Of a DNA stretch of 18,422 nt, positions 6,546-13,952 are shown piece by piece. The notes beneath the pieces are model-generated. The model saw only the letters and a program-made list of their open reading frames with translations, was not told the origin of the DNA and did no database searches. The position numbers and the translations under genes are program-made. The DNA is from an uncultured beta proteobacterium. GTDB taxonomy: Bacteria > Pseudomonadota > Gammaproteobacteria > Burkholderiales > Rhodocyclaceae. The DNA lies in assembly GCA_903910495.1 (NCBI GenBank), contig CAIVZW010000685.1, forward strand, positions 1 through 18,422. Reading direction: 5' to 3'. Positions within the stretch are counted from its first letter, which is position 1. Every line of letters starts with the position of its first letter.

Positions 6546-8390
6546 TCAAACCGGCATGTTCTTCATCTTCCGCCACAGCGTGACACGGCTGATTCCCAGA
6601 CGCGTGCAGACTTCATCGGAGGTATGCTTGGAGAGCAGGTTACGGATGATTTCCGATTCCATCTGTTTGAGGGATTTGCTTTCGGGGATGGTGATGTAGC
6701 TGGATGCCGTTGCCGTTTGAGCCTGTTCGCCGAGCACCTCGGAGATTTGCACGGCATCGACGCGCTCGGTCTCGCCATAAGCGACGACTTCGGCGATGTT
6801 CCGGAGCTGGCGGATGTTGCCAGGCCAGGCATAGGTCTTCAACAGCTCTTTCGCGGCCTGCGTCAGGCTCGCATTGCGGCCTGCCTTGCCGGCGAAGCGA
6901 TGCAGGTAGTGTTCGAAGATCTGCGGGATGTCCTCGACGCGCGCGCGCAGCGGCGGAATGCGCAGGCCGACGACATGAATCCGGTAAAAAAGATCCTGGC
7001 GGAAGGTGCCGGCAAGTGTCTGCTGGTAGAGGTCGCGGTTCGTCGCCGAGATGATGCGCACGTCGATGGGAATGATCTTGTCGTCGCCGATGCGCATGAT
7101 CTCGCGCTCCTGTAACACGCGCAGCAGGCGGTTCTGGATCTCCGGAGCGAGCTCGCCGATTTCATCGAGGAACAGGGTGCCGTTATGCGCGAGCTCGAAA
7201 AGCCCCGCCTTGCCGCCTTTGCGCGCACCGGTGAATGCACCTTCGACGTAGCCGAAGAGTTCGCTCTCAAGCAGGCTCGGCGGGATCGAAGCGATGTTTG
7301 TCGAAACAAAAGCGCCCTTGCTGCGTTTGCTGTGGTTGTGAATGCTTTGCGCGAAAACTTCCTTGCCGGTGCCGGTCTCGCCGTAGATCAGCAGATTGGA
7401 ATCGTGTCCGGCGTAGGTCTTGGCACGTGCCGTCAACTGCTTCATGACATCAGATTCGCCGATCAGGTCCTTGAACTGGTAGCGTGCGTAAAGCCCCTTC
7501 TGGTATAGCGACGAGCGGATCTTTGACTCGGACGCCTGAATGCGCGTCACTTCGTGCAAGGTCACGACCTTGCCCTGAATGCAGTTGTTGAATTCAAGCG
7601 GGATGCTGCGTGCGATGACACTGTTGCCATTGATTGTCGTCACCTGCTCTTTCTCGCCGGAATCGAACATCGCCAGCGCGCCGGCAAAATCGGGCGCGCT
7701 GGCCGGGCTCGCCGAGCAGACGCGCCGGGCATGGCGATTGAAGAAGCTGACCTGATTTTCCGGAGTGAAGGCGACGACCGCTTCGTCGATGTTGTTGATG
7801 ATCGCCGTGAGTTGCGCCGACTGCAACTTCTCCCGGTCCTTCGCGGCAAGCAGGCGCATGGCTTCCTGTAAAGCCGCCCTGATCGACACCGGCCCGCTTT
7901 CGAGAAAGACGGCCTCGACGTTCAGATCGCGTGCGGTTTGATACGCATCGCGGCAACCGATGATCGCTTCGAAACCCTCGTCGATAAGCTGTCTGACCTT
8001 CGCCCGTATCGATTCATCGTTGCCTTGCGGGCAAATGCTGACGAGGGCATCGAGGATCTGGAAGTTGCCGATCGCGCCGCTGAACAGGTTGGGATTGCTG
8101 ACAATGCCGATCCGTCGCAGGCCTTTGCCGGTGAGGTCGCGCAAATTGCCGAGCAATTCGTTGAGCGACATGGCAATTTCGACGACGCTCGCGCTCGTTG
8201 TTTGCCGCACCCGGTCGGCGAGCCCGCCGCGCGTGACGATCACTTCGACGTCCGGATATCTGCGGACGACTTGCTCGACGCTTTCGTCGCCGATCGTTTC
8301 GATGTGGATGCTGATGCCGAGTTGCCGGGCAATTTCCGGTGCGGTGTCGGCGGTGCTCTGCATCGGACTCAACAGAAGAATGGGTAGCAC
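6546..8390 (-). CDS. PrpR-like sigma-54-dependent transcriptional activator
   Basis: A 614-residue enhancer-binding protein. It has a PrpR-type N-terminal sensor fold (about 1-185; VIVTRGGLADRVRQ, VSNPNLFSGAIGNFQ, AVFLESGPVSI), a PAS-like domain (about 190-290; NNIDEAVVAFTPENQVSFFN) and a sigma-54 AAA+ domain. The AAA+ motifs are Walker A GETGTGKE (337-344), the sigma-54 contact loop GAFTGA (384-389) and Walker B LFLDEIGE (406-413). A Fis-type helix-turn-helix closes the protein (LGISRVTLWRKMK). All motifs needed for ATP hydrolysis and sigma-54 contact are present. I chose the GTG at 8388-8390 because GGAGAGG precedes it by 5 bases; another GTG at 8439-8441 would add 17 residues but lacks a good ribosome binding site. 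It is divergent from dctP, so it probably senses the transported acid or a metabolite of it. The ligand is not deducible. Confidence 0.93.
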   Translation of the reverse strand: MLPILLLSPMQSTADTAPEIARQLGISIHIETIGDESVEQVVRRYPDVEVIVTRGGLADRVRQTTSASVVEIAMSLNELLGNLRDLTGKGLRRIGIVSNPNLFSGAIGNFQILDALVSICPQGNDESIRAKVRQLIDEGFEAIIGCRDAYQTARDLNVEAVFLESGPVSIRAALQEAMRLLAAKDREKLQSAQLTAIINNIDEAVVAFTPENQVSFFNRHARRVCSASPASAPDFAGALAMFDSGEKEQVTTINGNSVIARSIPLEFNNCIQGKVVTLHEVTRIQASESKIRSSLYQKGLYARYQFKDLIGESDVMKQLTARAKTYAGHDSNLLIYGETGTGKEVFAQSIHNHSKRSKGAFVSTNIASIPPSLLESELFGYVEGAFTGARKGGKAGLFELAHNGTLFLDEIGELAPEIQNRLLRVLQEREIMRIGDDKIIPIDVRIISATNRDLYQQTLAGTFRQDLFYRIHVVGLRIPPLRARVEDIPQIFEHYLHRFAGKAGRNASLTQAAKELLKTYAWPGNIRQLRNIAEVVAYGETERVDAVQISEVLGEQAQTATASSYITIPESKSLKQMESEIIRNLLSKHTSDEVCTRLGISRVTLWRKMKNMPV

Positions 8391-8512
8391 GAGCGCCTCT
8401 CCGGGGTTGTCGTCAAGATTCGCAGTGTAGCCGGGTTTCACAATCTAATCAGATGAATTGCAATTATGAAATGCCGCGATATCGCTACCCATGTAAAAAC
8501 AGTGGCTTACGA

Positions 8513-8529
8513 ACGGCATGGGGATTGCT
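8513..8529 (+). promoter_or_regulatory. Sigma-54 (-24/-12) promoter upstream of dctP
   Basis: CGGCATGGGGATTGCTT matches the sigma-54 consensus TGGCACG-N4-TTGCW with only the leading T and one C changed. The invariant GG (8515-8516) and GC (8527-8528) are at correct spacing. Transcription would start near 8540, about 90 bases before dctP. A weaker overlapping match occurs at 8502-8518 (TGGC...GGCA). Upstream, two 10-bp palindromes, AATTGCAATT (8456-8465) and GCGATATCGC (8476-8485), are possible activator sites. The adjacent sigma-54 activator supports the call. Confidence 0.75.
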
Positions 8530-8630
8530 TGGTCAAGTGTAGAGGAGGAAAGCCCGAAAACGGTACCGCCTCAGCGGACACGGTCGACTACAACCGATGT
8601 AAAAATTAAACGACTTAAAGGGGATACAAG

Positions 8631-9632
8631 ATGCGTTCGTTTATCGGCAAAAAACTAATGGTTTGCGCGTTTGGACTGGCGTGCGCCATGGTGGCAGGAA
8701 CGGCTTTGGCCGCTGAGGTGATCAAGATCAAGATCGCCTACGGCAACAGCGTCGGCGAACCCAATGACAAGGCTTTGCGCGAGTGGGGGCGCTTGATGAA
8801 AGAGCGCAGCAAGGGTCAGGTGGAATTCCAGTTTTTCCCGAGCTCGATGCTCGGCTCGCAAAAGGACGTGACCGAACAACTGACCATCGGCTCGAACGTC
8901 ATCTCGATTACGGACGGCGGTTTCCTGATGGATTATGTCCCGGAATTCGGCGTCACCTACCTGCCCTACCTGTTCGACAGCAAGGAAGAACTCTTCAAGC
9001 TCGTCGATAGCGATCTCTACAAGGAGATGTCGAAGAAGCTGCAGACGAAAGGCCTTTACATCGTCCACAGCAAGTGGATTTACGGCGTGCGCAACATGCT
9101 GACAACCAAGTCGGTGACCAAGCCCGAGGATCTGAAAGGCCTGAAGATTCGCGTTCCGAATATCCGCATGGCGACTGAAATGATGAATACCATGGGCGCG
9201 ACGGCAACGCCGATGCCTCTGGCCGAAGCCTACCCGGCGCTGATGACCGGCGTCATCAACGGTGCGGAAAACCCGATTCCAGTGCTCTATGGCGGCAAGA
9301 TGTTCGAAGGCGCCAAGTTCCTGATCCTGACGCGTCACCAGATTAATCTCGCGCCCTGGATCGCTGGAACGAGCTTCATCGCCAAGCTGCCGCCGGAGAT
9401 CGTGACGATGCTCAAGGAAACCGGTGAAGAAGCCGGCAAGTTCCTCGACAAGGAAAACGAAATTGCCGACAAGGAAGCGGTCAAGAAGATGGAAGCCTCG
9501 GGTGTCAAGGTCATCGAACCCGACCGCGCGGCCTTCAAGGCCGTGATGAAAGACTTTCCGAGTCGTGTCTTCGCCAAGGAGTTCTCGGTCGAGACCATGA
9601 ACAAGGTCTATACGGCCATCGGGCACAAGTAA
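8631..9632 (+). CDS. dctP: TRAP transporter substrate-binding protein, DctP family
   Basis: Periplasmic solute receptor of a tripartite ATP-independent periplasmic (TRAP) transporter. The first 27 residues form a signal peptide (basic MRSFIGKK, hydrophobic core, cleavage after ALA). The mature domain shows the DctP pattern: KIKIAYGNSVGEPNDKALREWG, QFFPSSMLGSQKDVTEQL, LKGLKIRVPN with the substrate-carboxylate arginine at about 174, and MPLAEAYPALMTGVINGAENP. Length (333 aa) is typical. AAGGGG lies before the ATG. The ligand should be a carboxylate; the downstream genes point to a hexuronate, aldonate or related sugar acid, which is inference. It is the first gene after the sigma-54 promoter. 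Confidence 0.95.
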   Translation: MRSFIGKKLMVCAFGLACAMVAGTALAAEVIKIKIAYGNSVGEPNDKALREWGRLMKERSKGQVEFQFFPSSMLGSQKDVTEQLTIGSNVISITDGGFLMDYVPEFGVTYLPYLFDSKEELFKLVDSDLYKEMSKKLQTKGLYIVHSKWIYGVRNMLTTKSVTKPEDLKGLKIRVPNIRMATEMMNTMGATATPMPLAEAYPALMTGVINGAENPIPVLYGGKMFEGAKFLILTRHQINLAPWIAGTSFIAKLPPEIVTMLKETGEEAGKFLDKENEIADKEAVKKMEASGVKVIEPDRAAFKAVMKDFPSRVFAKEFSVETMNKVYTAIGHK

Positions 9633-9642
9633 GTACCGCATC

Positions 9643-9689
9643 GGGACGCCGGCCCGGCGACGGTCCGGCGTTCCGACGGTGCGTTTTTT
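9643..9689 (+). terminator. Hairpin and T-run between dctP and dctQ, possible partial terminator
   Basis: Arms 9643-9652 (GGGACGCCGG) and 9665-9674 pair over 10 positions with one G-T pair and a 12-base loop. A run of six T follows at 9684-9689, nine bases after the stem. The T-run is itself the loop of a second 6-bp hairpin (GGTGCG 9678-9683 / CGCACC 9691-9696). Such a structure after the binding-protein gene would raise dctP mRNA above the permease genes, either by attenuation or by protecting the upstream 3' end. Confidence 0.5.
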
Positions 9690-9780
9690 CCGCACCCCAT
9701 TCGCTCTGTAATTTGGTGTGGCGCTTGCCGCGACGGCTGTGCCGGGACGTGCTCACGTCCATTAATCGAGGATTCTGTTC

Positions 9781-10299
9781 ATGCAATTCTTGCGAAAGTT
9801 CTACGACCTGATCAGGAAGCTCGACAACTTCCTGGGCATGGCGGCAATGGGCTTCATCATCGTGCTGGCCTGTGCCAACGTCTTCATGCGCTACGCCATC
9901 GGCCGTCCCTGGGGCTGGGTCGAGGAAATCACCGTGTTCACCTTCGTCTGGCTGTCGATGCTCGGCGCCTCGGCGGTGATCCACGTCGAAGGGCATTGTT
10001 CGATCGACGTCCTGGTTACGCGCCTGCCTGCGAAATACCAGCGCATCGTCAGCCTCATTGCCGATGCGATCGTCCTGATCACGCTCTGCCTGCTGATCTG
10101 GTTCGGCATCCTGCTGACCATCCGCGGCTACACCAAGCTTACGCCGATGCTTGGCATCCCCTACAGCTACATCGACGCGGCGATTCCCGTCTGCTGCTCG
10201 TTCATGCTCATGTATTACAGCCGGATGTTCTGGAACAGCCTGCGCGGCAAGAAGAATACCACCGACCTGGATGAAGAACTCGAGGAGTCCGCGCCATGA
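9781..10299 (+). CDS. dctQ: TRAP transporter small permease subunit, DctQ family
   Basis: Small membrane subunit of the TRAP transporter, 172 residues. Four hydrophobic segments are visible (roughly 18-40, 47-63, 88-110, 128-150). The characteristic ANVFMRYAIGRPWGWVEE and FVWLSMLGASAVIHVEGH motifs of DctQ proteins are present, and the C-terminus is acidic (TTDLDEELEESAP). A GAGG motif lies 9 bases upstream of the ATG. It follows dctP after a 148-base gap with a hairpin, and its stop overlaps the dctM start by ATGA, so Q and M should be made in matched amounts. Confidence 0.94.
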   Translation: MQFLRKFYDLIRKLDNFLGMAAMGFIIVLACANVFMRYAIGRPWGWVEEITVFTFVWLSMLGASAVIHVEGHCSIDVLVTRLPAKYQRIVSLIADAIVLITLCLLIWFGILLTIRGYTKLTPMLGIPYSYIDAAIPVCCSFMLMYYSRMFWNSLRGKKNTTDLDEELEESAP

Positions 10300-11579
10300 G
10301 CGTTCTGATTGGCTGTCTCGTAATGCTGGCGCTGTTCGCCATCAACGTACCCGTCGCGTTCGCCATCTGTGCCGCGGCTTTCGCCTATTTCTTCATCGCC
10401 CAGGACATGTCGGCGGTGATGGTCATCCAGCGCATGATCGGCGGCGCCGACAACCTGCCGCTGCTCGCCATTCCATTCTTCATGATGCTCGGCTCGATTC
10501 TCAACTACACGGGAATCACCAACCGCCTGCTGATCCTGTCCGAAGCCCTGTCCGGACACATGCGCGGCGGCCTGGCGCAAACCAACGTCGTTCTCGGCGC
10601 ATTGATCGGCGGCCCGTCGGGCGCCGGCCTCGCCGACGCCGCGATGATCTGCAAGGTGCTTGTCCCGGAAATGACCAAGGCCGGCTACAGCCGCCCGTTC
10701 GCCGCCGCGCTGACGTCGGCTTCGGCGCTGCTTGGGCCTATCCTGCCGCCGGGCATCGGTCTGATCATCTACGGTTTCGTTTCCGACACCTCGATTGGCA
10801 AGCTGTTCATGGGCGGCATGGGGCCAGGGATTCTGCTCACTATCCTGCTCATGGTTACGGTCGATATTCTGGCACGCAAACGCGGCTACGCGCCGACGCG
10901 CGCCAAGATGGCCAGCTTCCGCGAAATCGGCAAGGCGTCGATCGGAGCGTTCTGGGGCCTGATGCTGATGGTGCTGATCCTCGGCGGCATACGCTACGGC
11001 GTTTTCACGCCGACCGAGGCCGGCGCGGTGACCTGCGTCTATGCGCTGATCGTCGGCTTTGCCTATCGCGAAACGTCGTGGGCCGACGTCAAGAAAGCAC
11101 TCGCCGAATCGGCGCGCGCCAACGGATCGATCATGCTGATCCTCATGGCCTCGGGCGGCTTCGCCTGGATCCTGACCTGGGAAGGCGTCGCCACCGACGT
11201 CACCGAGCTGCTGATGGGTCTATCGACGAGCCCGGTGGCGTTTCTGCTGATCGTCAATGCGCTGCTGATCGTGGTCGGCATGTTCCTCGACGGCAACGCC
11301 GCGATCATCGTGCTGACGCCGCTCCTGCTGCCAACCGTGAAGGTCCTCGGGATCGATCCGGTACATTTCGGGATCATGATGATTTTCAATCTCTCGATCG
11401 GCGCCATCACGCCGCCGTTCGGAACGACGATGTTCCTCACGTGCAACCTGACCGGCGTCAAGATCGACCATTACCTGAGGGAAATCGTCCCCTTCTATGT
11501 CGCCCTTGGGATCACGCTGATGATCACGACGTTTTATCCGCCCCTTTCGCTGGTACTGGCGAACTGGGTTCCGATGTGA
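10296..11579 (+). CDS. dctM: TRAP transporter large permease subunit, DctM family
   Basis: Large membrane subunit that carries out sodium- or proton-coupled import in TRAP systems. The 427-residue length is standard, and about 12 hydrophobic segments span the protein. Conserved signatures seen are GGADNLPLLAIPFFMMLGSILNYTGI, IGGPSGAGLADAA, LLGPILPPGIGLIIYG, FTPTEAGAV, GMFLDGNAAIIVLTPLLLP and GAITPPFGTTMFL. It overlaps dctQ by 4 bases. Sixty bases separate it from the first dehydrogenase gene, with no obvious terminator. Confidence 0.96.
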   Translation: MSVLIGCLVMLALFAINVPVAFAICAAAFAYFFIAQDMSAVMVIQRMIGGADNLPLLAIPFFMMLGSILNYTGITNRLLILSEALSGHMRGGLAQTNVVLGALIGGPSGAGLADAAMICKVLVPEMTKAGYSRPFAAALTSASALLGPILPPGIGLIIYGFVSDTSIGKLFMGGMGPGILLTILLMVTVDILARKRGYAPTRAKMASFREIGKASIGAFWGLMLMVLILGGIRYGVFTPTEAGAVTCVYALIVGFAYRETSWADVKKALAESARANGSIMLILMASGGFAWILTWEGVATDVTELLMGLSTSPVAFLLIVNALLIVVGMFLDGNAAIIVLTPLLLPTVKVLGIDPVHFGIMMIFNLSIGAITPPFGTTMFLTCNLTGVKIDHYLREIVPFYVALGITLMITTFYPPLSLVLANWVPM

Positions 11580-11640
11580 TCGTCTGGCCTGGCGGAGGGG
11601 TCTGTACAGCCGCCGCCTCGCCTGCAGCTATGGAGAAATC

Positions 11641-12654
11641 ATGAAATCGGTATGCCTTAAACGACCCGGCGAAATTGCGCTGGTTGACATTCCCGTGCCG
11701 CAGCGCGGCCAAGACGAGGTACTGGTCAGGGTGCGCTGCGCCGGCATTTGCGGATCGGATATCGGCGCTTACAAAGGGATCAATCCGCTGGTCAGCTACC
11801 CGCGCATCATCGGCCATGAAATCGCCGGTGAAATCGTCGAAGTTCCCGACGACGAAACCGAGCTGATGCCCGGCGATCACGTCGTTCTTGAACCCTACGT
11901 CTATTGCGGCAAGTGCTATCCGTGCTCGATCGGCCACACCAACTGCTGCGAGAACCTGACTGTTCGCGGTGTTCATATTGACGGCGGCATGGCCGAGTAT
12001 GTCGCACATCCGCGTCATCTGGTGCATCGGGCGCCGACGACGATTCCGTGGGAATTGCTGCCGCTCGCCGAACCGCTGGTGATCGCCATGCATGCGATCA
12101 GCCAGACAAAAACACAGGCCGGTGAGGTCGTCGCGATTACCGGCGCCGGCCAGATCGGCCTGCTCGCCGCTCAGTATGCGCTGACGTTCGGCGCGATTCC
12201 GATCGTCATCGATCCGGTCGATGAACGCCTGGCTCTGGCACGCCGCGTCGGCGTCATGCATACGGTCAATCCGACGAGCTGCGATTCGCTCGCCGCGATC
12301 CGGGACATCACACGCGCGCGCATGGCCGAAGTTGTGATCGAGGCATCGGGCGACGCGCGCGCGATCCGCAATTCGATCGATTACGTTTCCTACGCCGGAC
12401 GCATCGCCTTCGTCGGCTGGCCGAAAAGCGAAATCCCGCTGCCGACCGCGCTGTTCACCAAGAAGGAGCTTTCGCTCTTCGGTTCACGCAACAGCGTCGG
12501 ACAATTTCCCGAGAGCTTGCGCCTGATTGCCGAAGGCAAGGTCGATGTCTCGGTACTGCTGACCAAAACCATTTCGATCGACGAAGCGCCGGCAACCGTC
12601 GTCGACATTGCCGAACATCCCGATCGCTACCTGAAAGTCACCTGCCTGATTTAG
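11641..12654 (+). CDS. Zinc-dependent medium-chain dehydrogenase (candidate hexonate 5-dehydrogenase)
   Basis: A 337-residue NAD(P)-dependent MDR enzyme. Catalytic zinc ligands are C37 (CAGICGSD) and H59/E60 (GHEIAGEI). The structural zinc site is C89, C92, C95 and C103 (CGKCYPC...CC). The Rossmann motif GAGQIG (168-173) is followed by a D at the end of the second strand (IVIDP), which favours NAD over NADP. It resembles L-gulonate/L-galactonate 5-dehydrogenases, which oxidise a hexonate to fructuronate or tagaturonate. That specificity is inference from context and overall look, and a different polyol or sugar acid is possible. GGAG lies 5 bases before the ATG. Its position after the TRAP genes and before the UxaA/Eda/KdgK steps fits an entry enzyme. 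Confidence 0.88.
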   Translation: MKSVCLKRPGEIALVDIPVPQRGQDEVLVRVRCAGICGSDIGAYKGINPLVSYPRIIGHEIAGEIVEVPDDETELMPGDHVVLEPYVYCGKCYPCSIGHTNCCENLTVRGVHIDGGMAEYVAHPRHLVHRAPTTIPWELLPLAEPLVIAMHAISQTKTQAGEVVAITGAGQIGLLAAQYALTFGAIPIVIDPVDERLALARRVGVMHTVNPTSCDSLAAIRDITRARMAEVVIEASGDARAIRNSIDYVSYAGRIAFVGWPKSEIPLPTALFTKKELSLFGSRNSVGQFPESLRLIAEGKVDVSVLLTKTISIDEAPATVVDIAEHPDRYLKVTCLI

Positions 12655-12663
12655 GCGGCGACC

Positions 12664-12685
12664 CGGAAATTCCAAGAATTTTCCG
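12664..12685 (+). other. Hairpin between the two dehydrogenase genes
   Basis: CGGAAATTC and GAATTTTCCG pair almost fully (one bulged T) around a 3-base loop. No clean T-run follows, so it is more likely an mRNA processing or stability element than a terminator. It lies 10 bases after the stop of the first dehydrogenase. Confidence 0.4.
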
Positions 12686-12738
12686 CTGTTATACCTCACC
12701 ATACGCATGAACAACTCACATTCAAAGGAGATTTCGAG

Positions 12739-13797
12739 ATGAGCAAAAAAATGGTTGGCCTCGTTAAAACTGCCGACGGCGTCGGCAACATGGAACTTCG
12801 CGAATTGCCGATTCCCGAGCCGAAAGCCGGGCAGGTGCAGATTGAAGTCGTCGCCACCGGTATCTGCGGTTCCGACCTGCATATCTATCATTCCGACATC
12901 GACTTGGCGATGAAGCTGCCGGTCATTACCGGCCACGAATTCTCCGGCGTCGTCACCAAGCTCGGCGAAGGCGTCGACAGTGTCAAGCTCGGCGACCGCG
13001 TTTCAGGAATTACCTCGTTTCAAACCTGCGGCAAATGCATCAATTGCAAAACCGGGAAAACCAATATCTGCCAGGACAAGAAGCTGATCGGCTATTGGTA
13101 CGACGGCGCTTTTGCCAATTTCATCGTCATTCCCGAGATAAATGTCCAGAAACTTCCCGACAACGTGAGCTTCCACGAAGGCGCAGTTCTCGAACCCCTG
13201 TGCTGTGCGATCGAGGCGGTCATCGAACTGACGCGCGTCAAGCCGGAAGACCTCGTCGTCGTCATGGGTCCCGGCCTGATCGGCCAGCTTACCGCACAGC
13301 TCGCACAGTTGTGCGGCGGTCGCGTGATCATCGTCGGTACCGGCAAGGATCAGAAGCGGCTGGTGCAGGCGAAGGGGCTCGGAATCCACCAGACGGTCAA
13401 TCTCGAAACGGAAGATCTGGCGAAAATCGTCACGGAAATGAGCGGCGGCCTCGGTGCTGACATCGTCTTTGAATGCTCGGGCGCAGCGGCCGCCGCCCGG
13501 TCGGGTCTGCAGATCCTGCGCAAAGGCGGGCAATACACTCAGGTCGGCCTGTTCGGCAAGCCGATTGAAATCAATTACGAGTTGATCGCCTACAAAGAGG
13601 CGAAAGTCACCGGCTCGCTGGGCCAGAACTGGCTCAACTGGAATCTCGCGATCAAGCTGCTCAAGAACAAGCGGATCGAAGTGCTGCCGCTGGTTTCGGA
13701 CATCCTGCCGCTCGATCGCTGGGAAGAGGGCTTCGAGAAGTTTGCCAACGGCTCGGGTTTAAAGATCCTCCTCGAACCGATAGCCAAGCTGAGTTGA
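12739..13797 (+). CDS. Zinc-dependent medium-chain dehydrogenase, sorbitol/threonine dehydrogenase-like
   Basis: A second MDR enzyme, 352 residues and clearly different from its neighbour. Catalytic zinc ligands are C43 (TGICGSDLHIYH) and H66/E67 (GHEFSGVV). The structural zinc cysteines are C97, C100, C103 and C111. The nucleotide-binding motif is GPGLIG, with IIVGTG at the end of the second strand; lacking the usual acidic residue there, it may accept NADP. Sequence style matches L-iditol/sorbitol 2-dehydrogenase and threonine dehydrogenase relatives. In this cluster it could act as a keto-uronate reductase (UxaB or UxuB substitute) or oxidise an upstream polyol or aldonate; the substrate is not known. 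AAAGGAG precedes the ATG by about 8 bases. Confidence 0.87.
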   Translation: MSKKMVGLVKTADGVGNMELRELPIPEPKAGQVQIEVVATGICGSDLHIYHSDIDLAMKLPVITGHEFSGVVTKLGEGVDSVKLGDRVSGITSFQTCGKCINCKTGKTNICQDKKLIGYWYDGAFANFIVIPEINVQKLPDNVSFHEGAVLEPLCCAIEAVIELTRVKPEDLVVVMGPGLIGQLTAQLAQLCGGRVIIVGTGKDQKRLVQAKGLGIHQTVNLETEDLAKIVTEMSGGLGADIVFECSGAAAAARSGLQILRKGGQYTQVGLFGKPIEINYELIAYKEAKVTGSLGQNWLNWNLAIKLLKNKRIEVLPLVSDILPLDRWEEGFEKFANGSGLKILLEPIAKLS

Positions 13798-13825
13798 GAT
13801 GACCGCCACCGCGCAGCGAAACTCC

Positions 13826-13846
13826 AAGGAGAAGTCAATGAGTTAG
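13826..13846 (+). pseudogene. Orphan ribosome binding site and start codon, possible 5' end of a destroyed gene
   Basis: AAGGAG at 13826-13831 is followed after 6 bases by ATG AGT and then TAG. This is an ideal translation start, in the style of its neighbours in the operon, with no gene behind it. It lies at the left edge of the AT-richer segment. I read it as what is left of the start of the resident uxaA whose 3' end survives at 17175-17294. The link between the two is inference. Confidence 0.4.
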
Positions 13847-13862
13847 TGGCGTCTTTACTTTC

Positions 13863-13925
13863 ATGATTCTGACCATCGTTATGTACCTCCTCGTCACCCT
13901 CCCGCTAAAGTGGATGACGCGATAA
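13863..13925 (+). CDS. Possible 20-aa hydrophobic peptide or gene remnant
   Basis: ATG to TAA encodes MILTIVMYLLVTLPLKWMTR, a hydrophobic stretch with a basic end. There is no ribosome binding site before it. It resembles the last helix of a transporter permease, so it may be a broken 3' end rather than a functional small membrane protein. The sequence is too short to assign. Confidence 0.2.
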   Translation: MILTIVMYLLVTLPLKWMTR

Positions 13926-13952
13926 GCTTATTGGACAAGAGAAAAACTGGAA

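Noticed and set aside
8502..8518. TGGC...GGCA as the main sigma-54 promoter
   Set aside because: The overlapping match at 8513-8529 fits the consensus better, including the full TTGCT -12 element.
10151..11644. Plus-strand 497-codon frame overlapping dctQ and dctM
   Set aside because: It is Arg/Asp/His-rich low-quality sequence out of frame with two well-conserved transporter genes.
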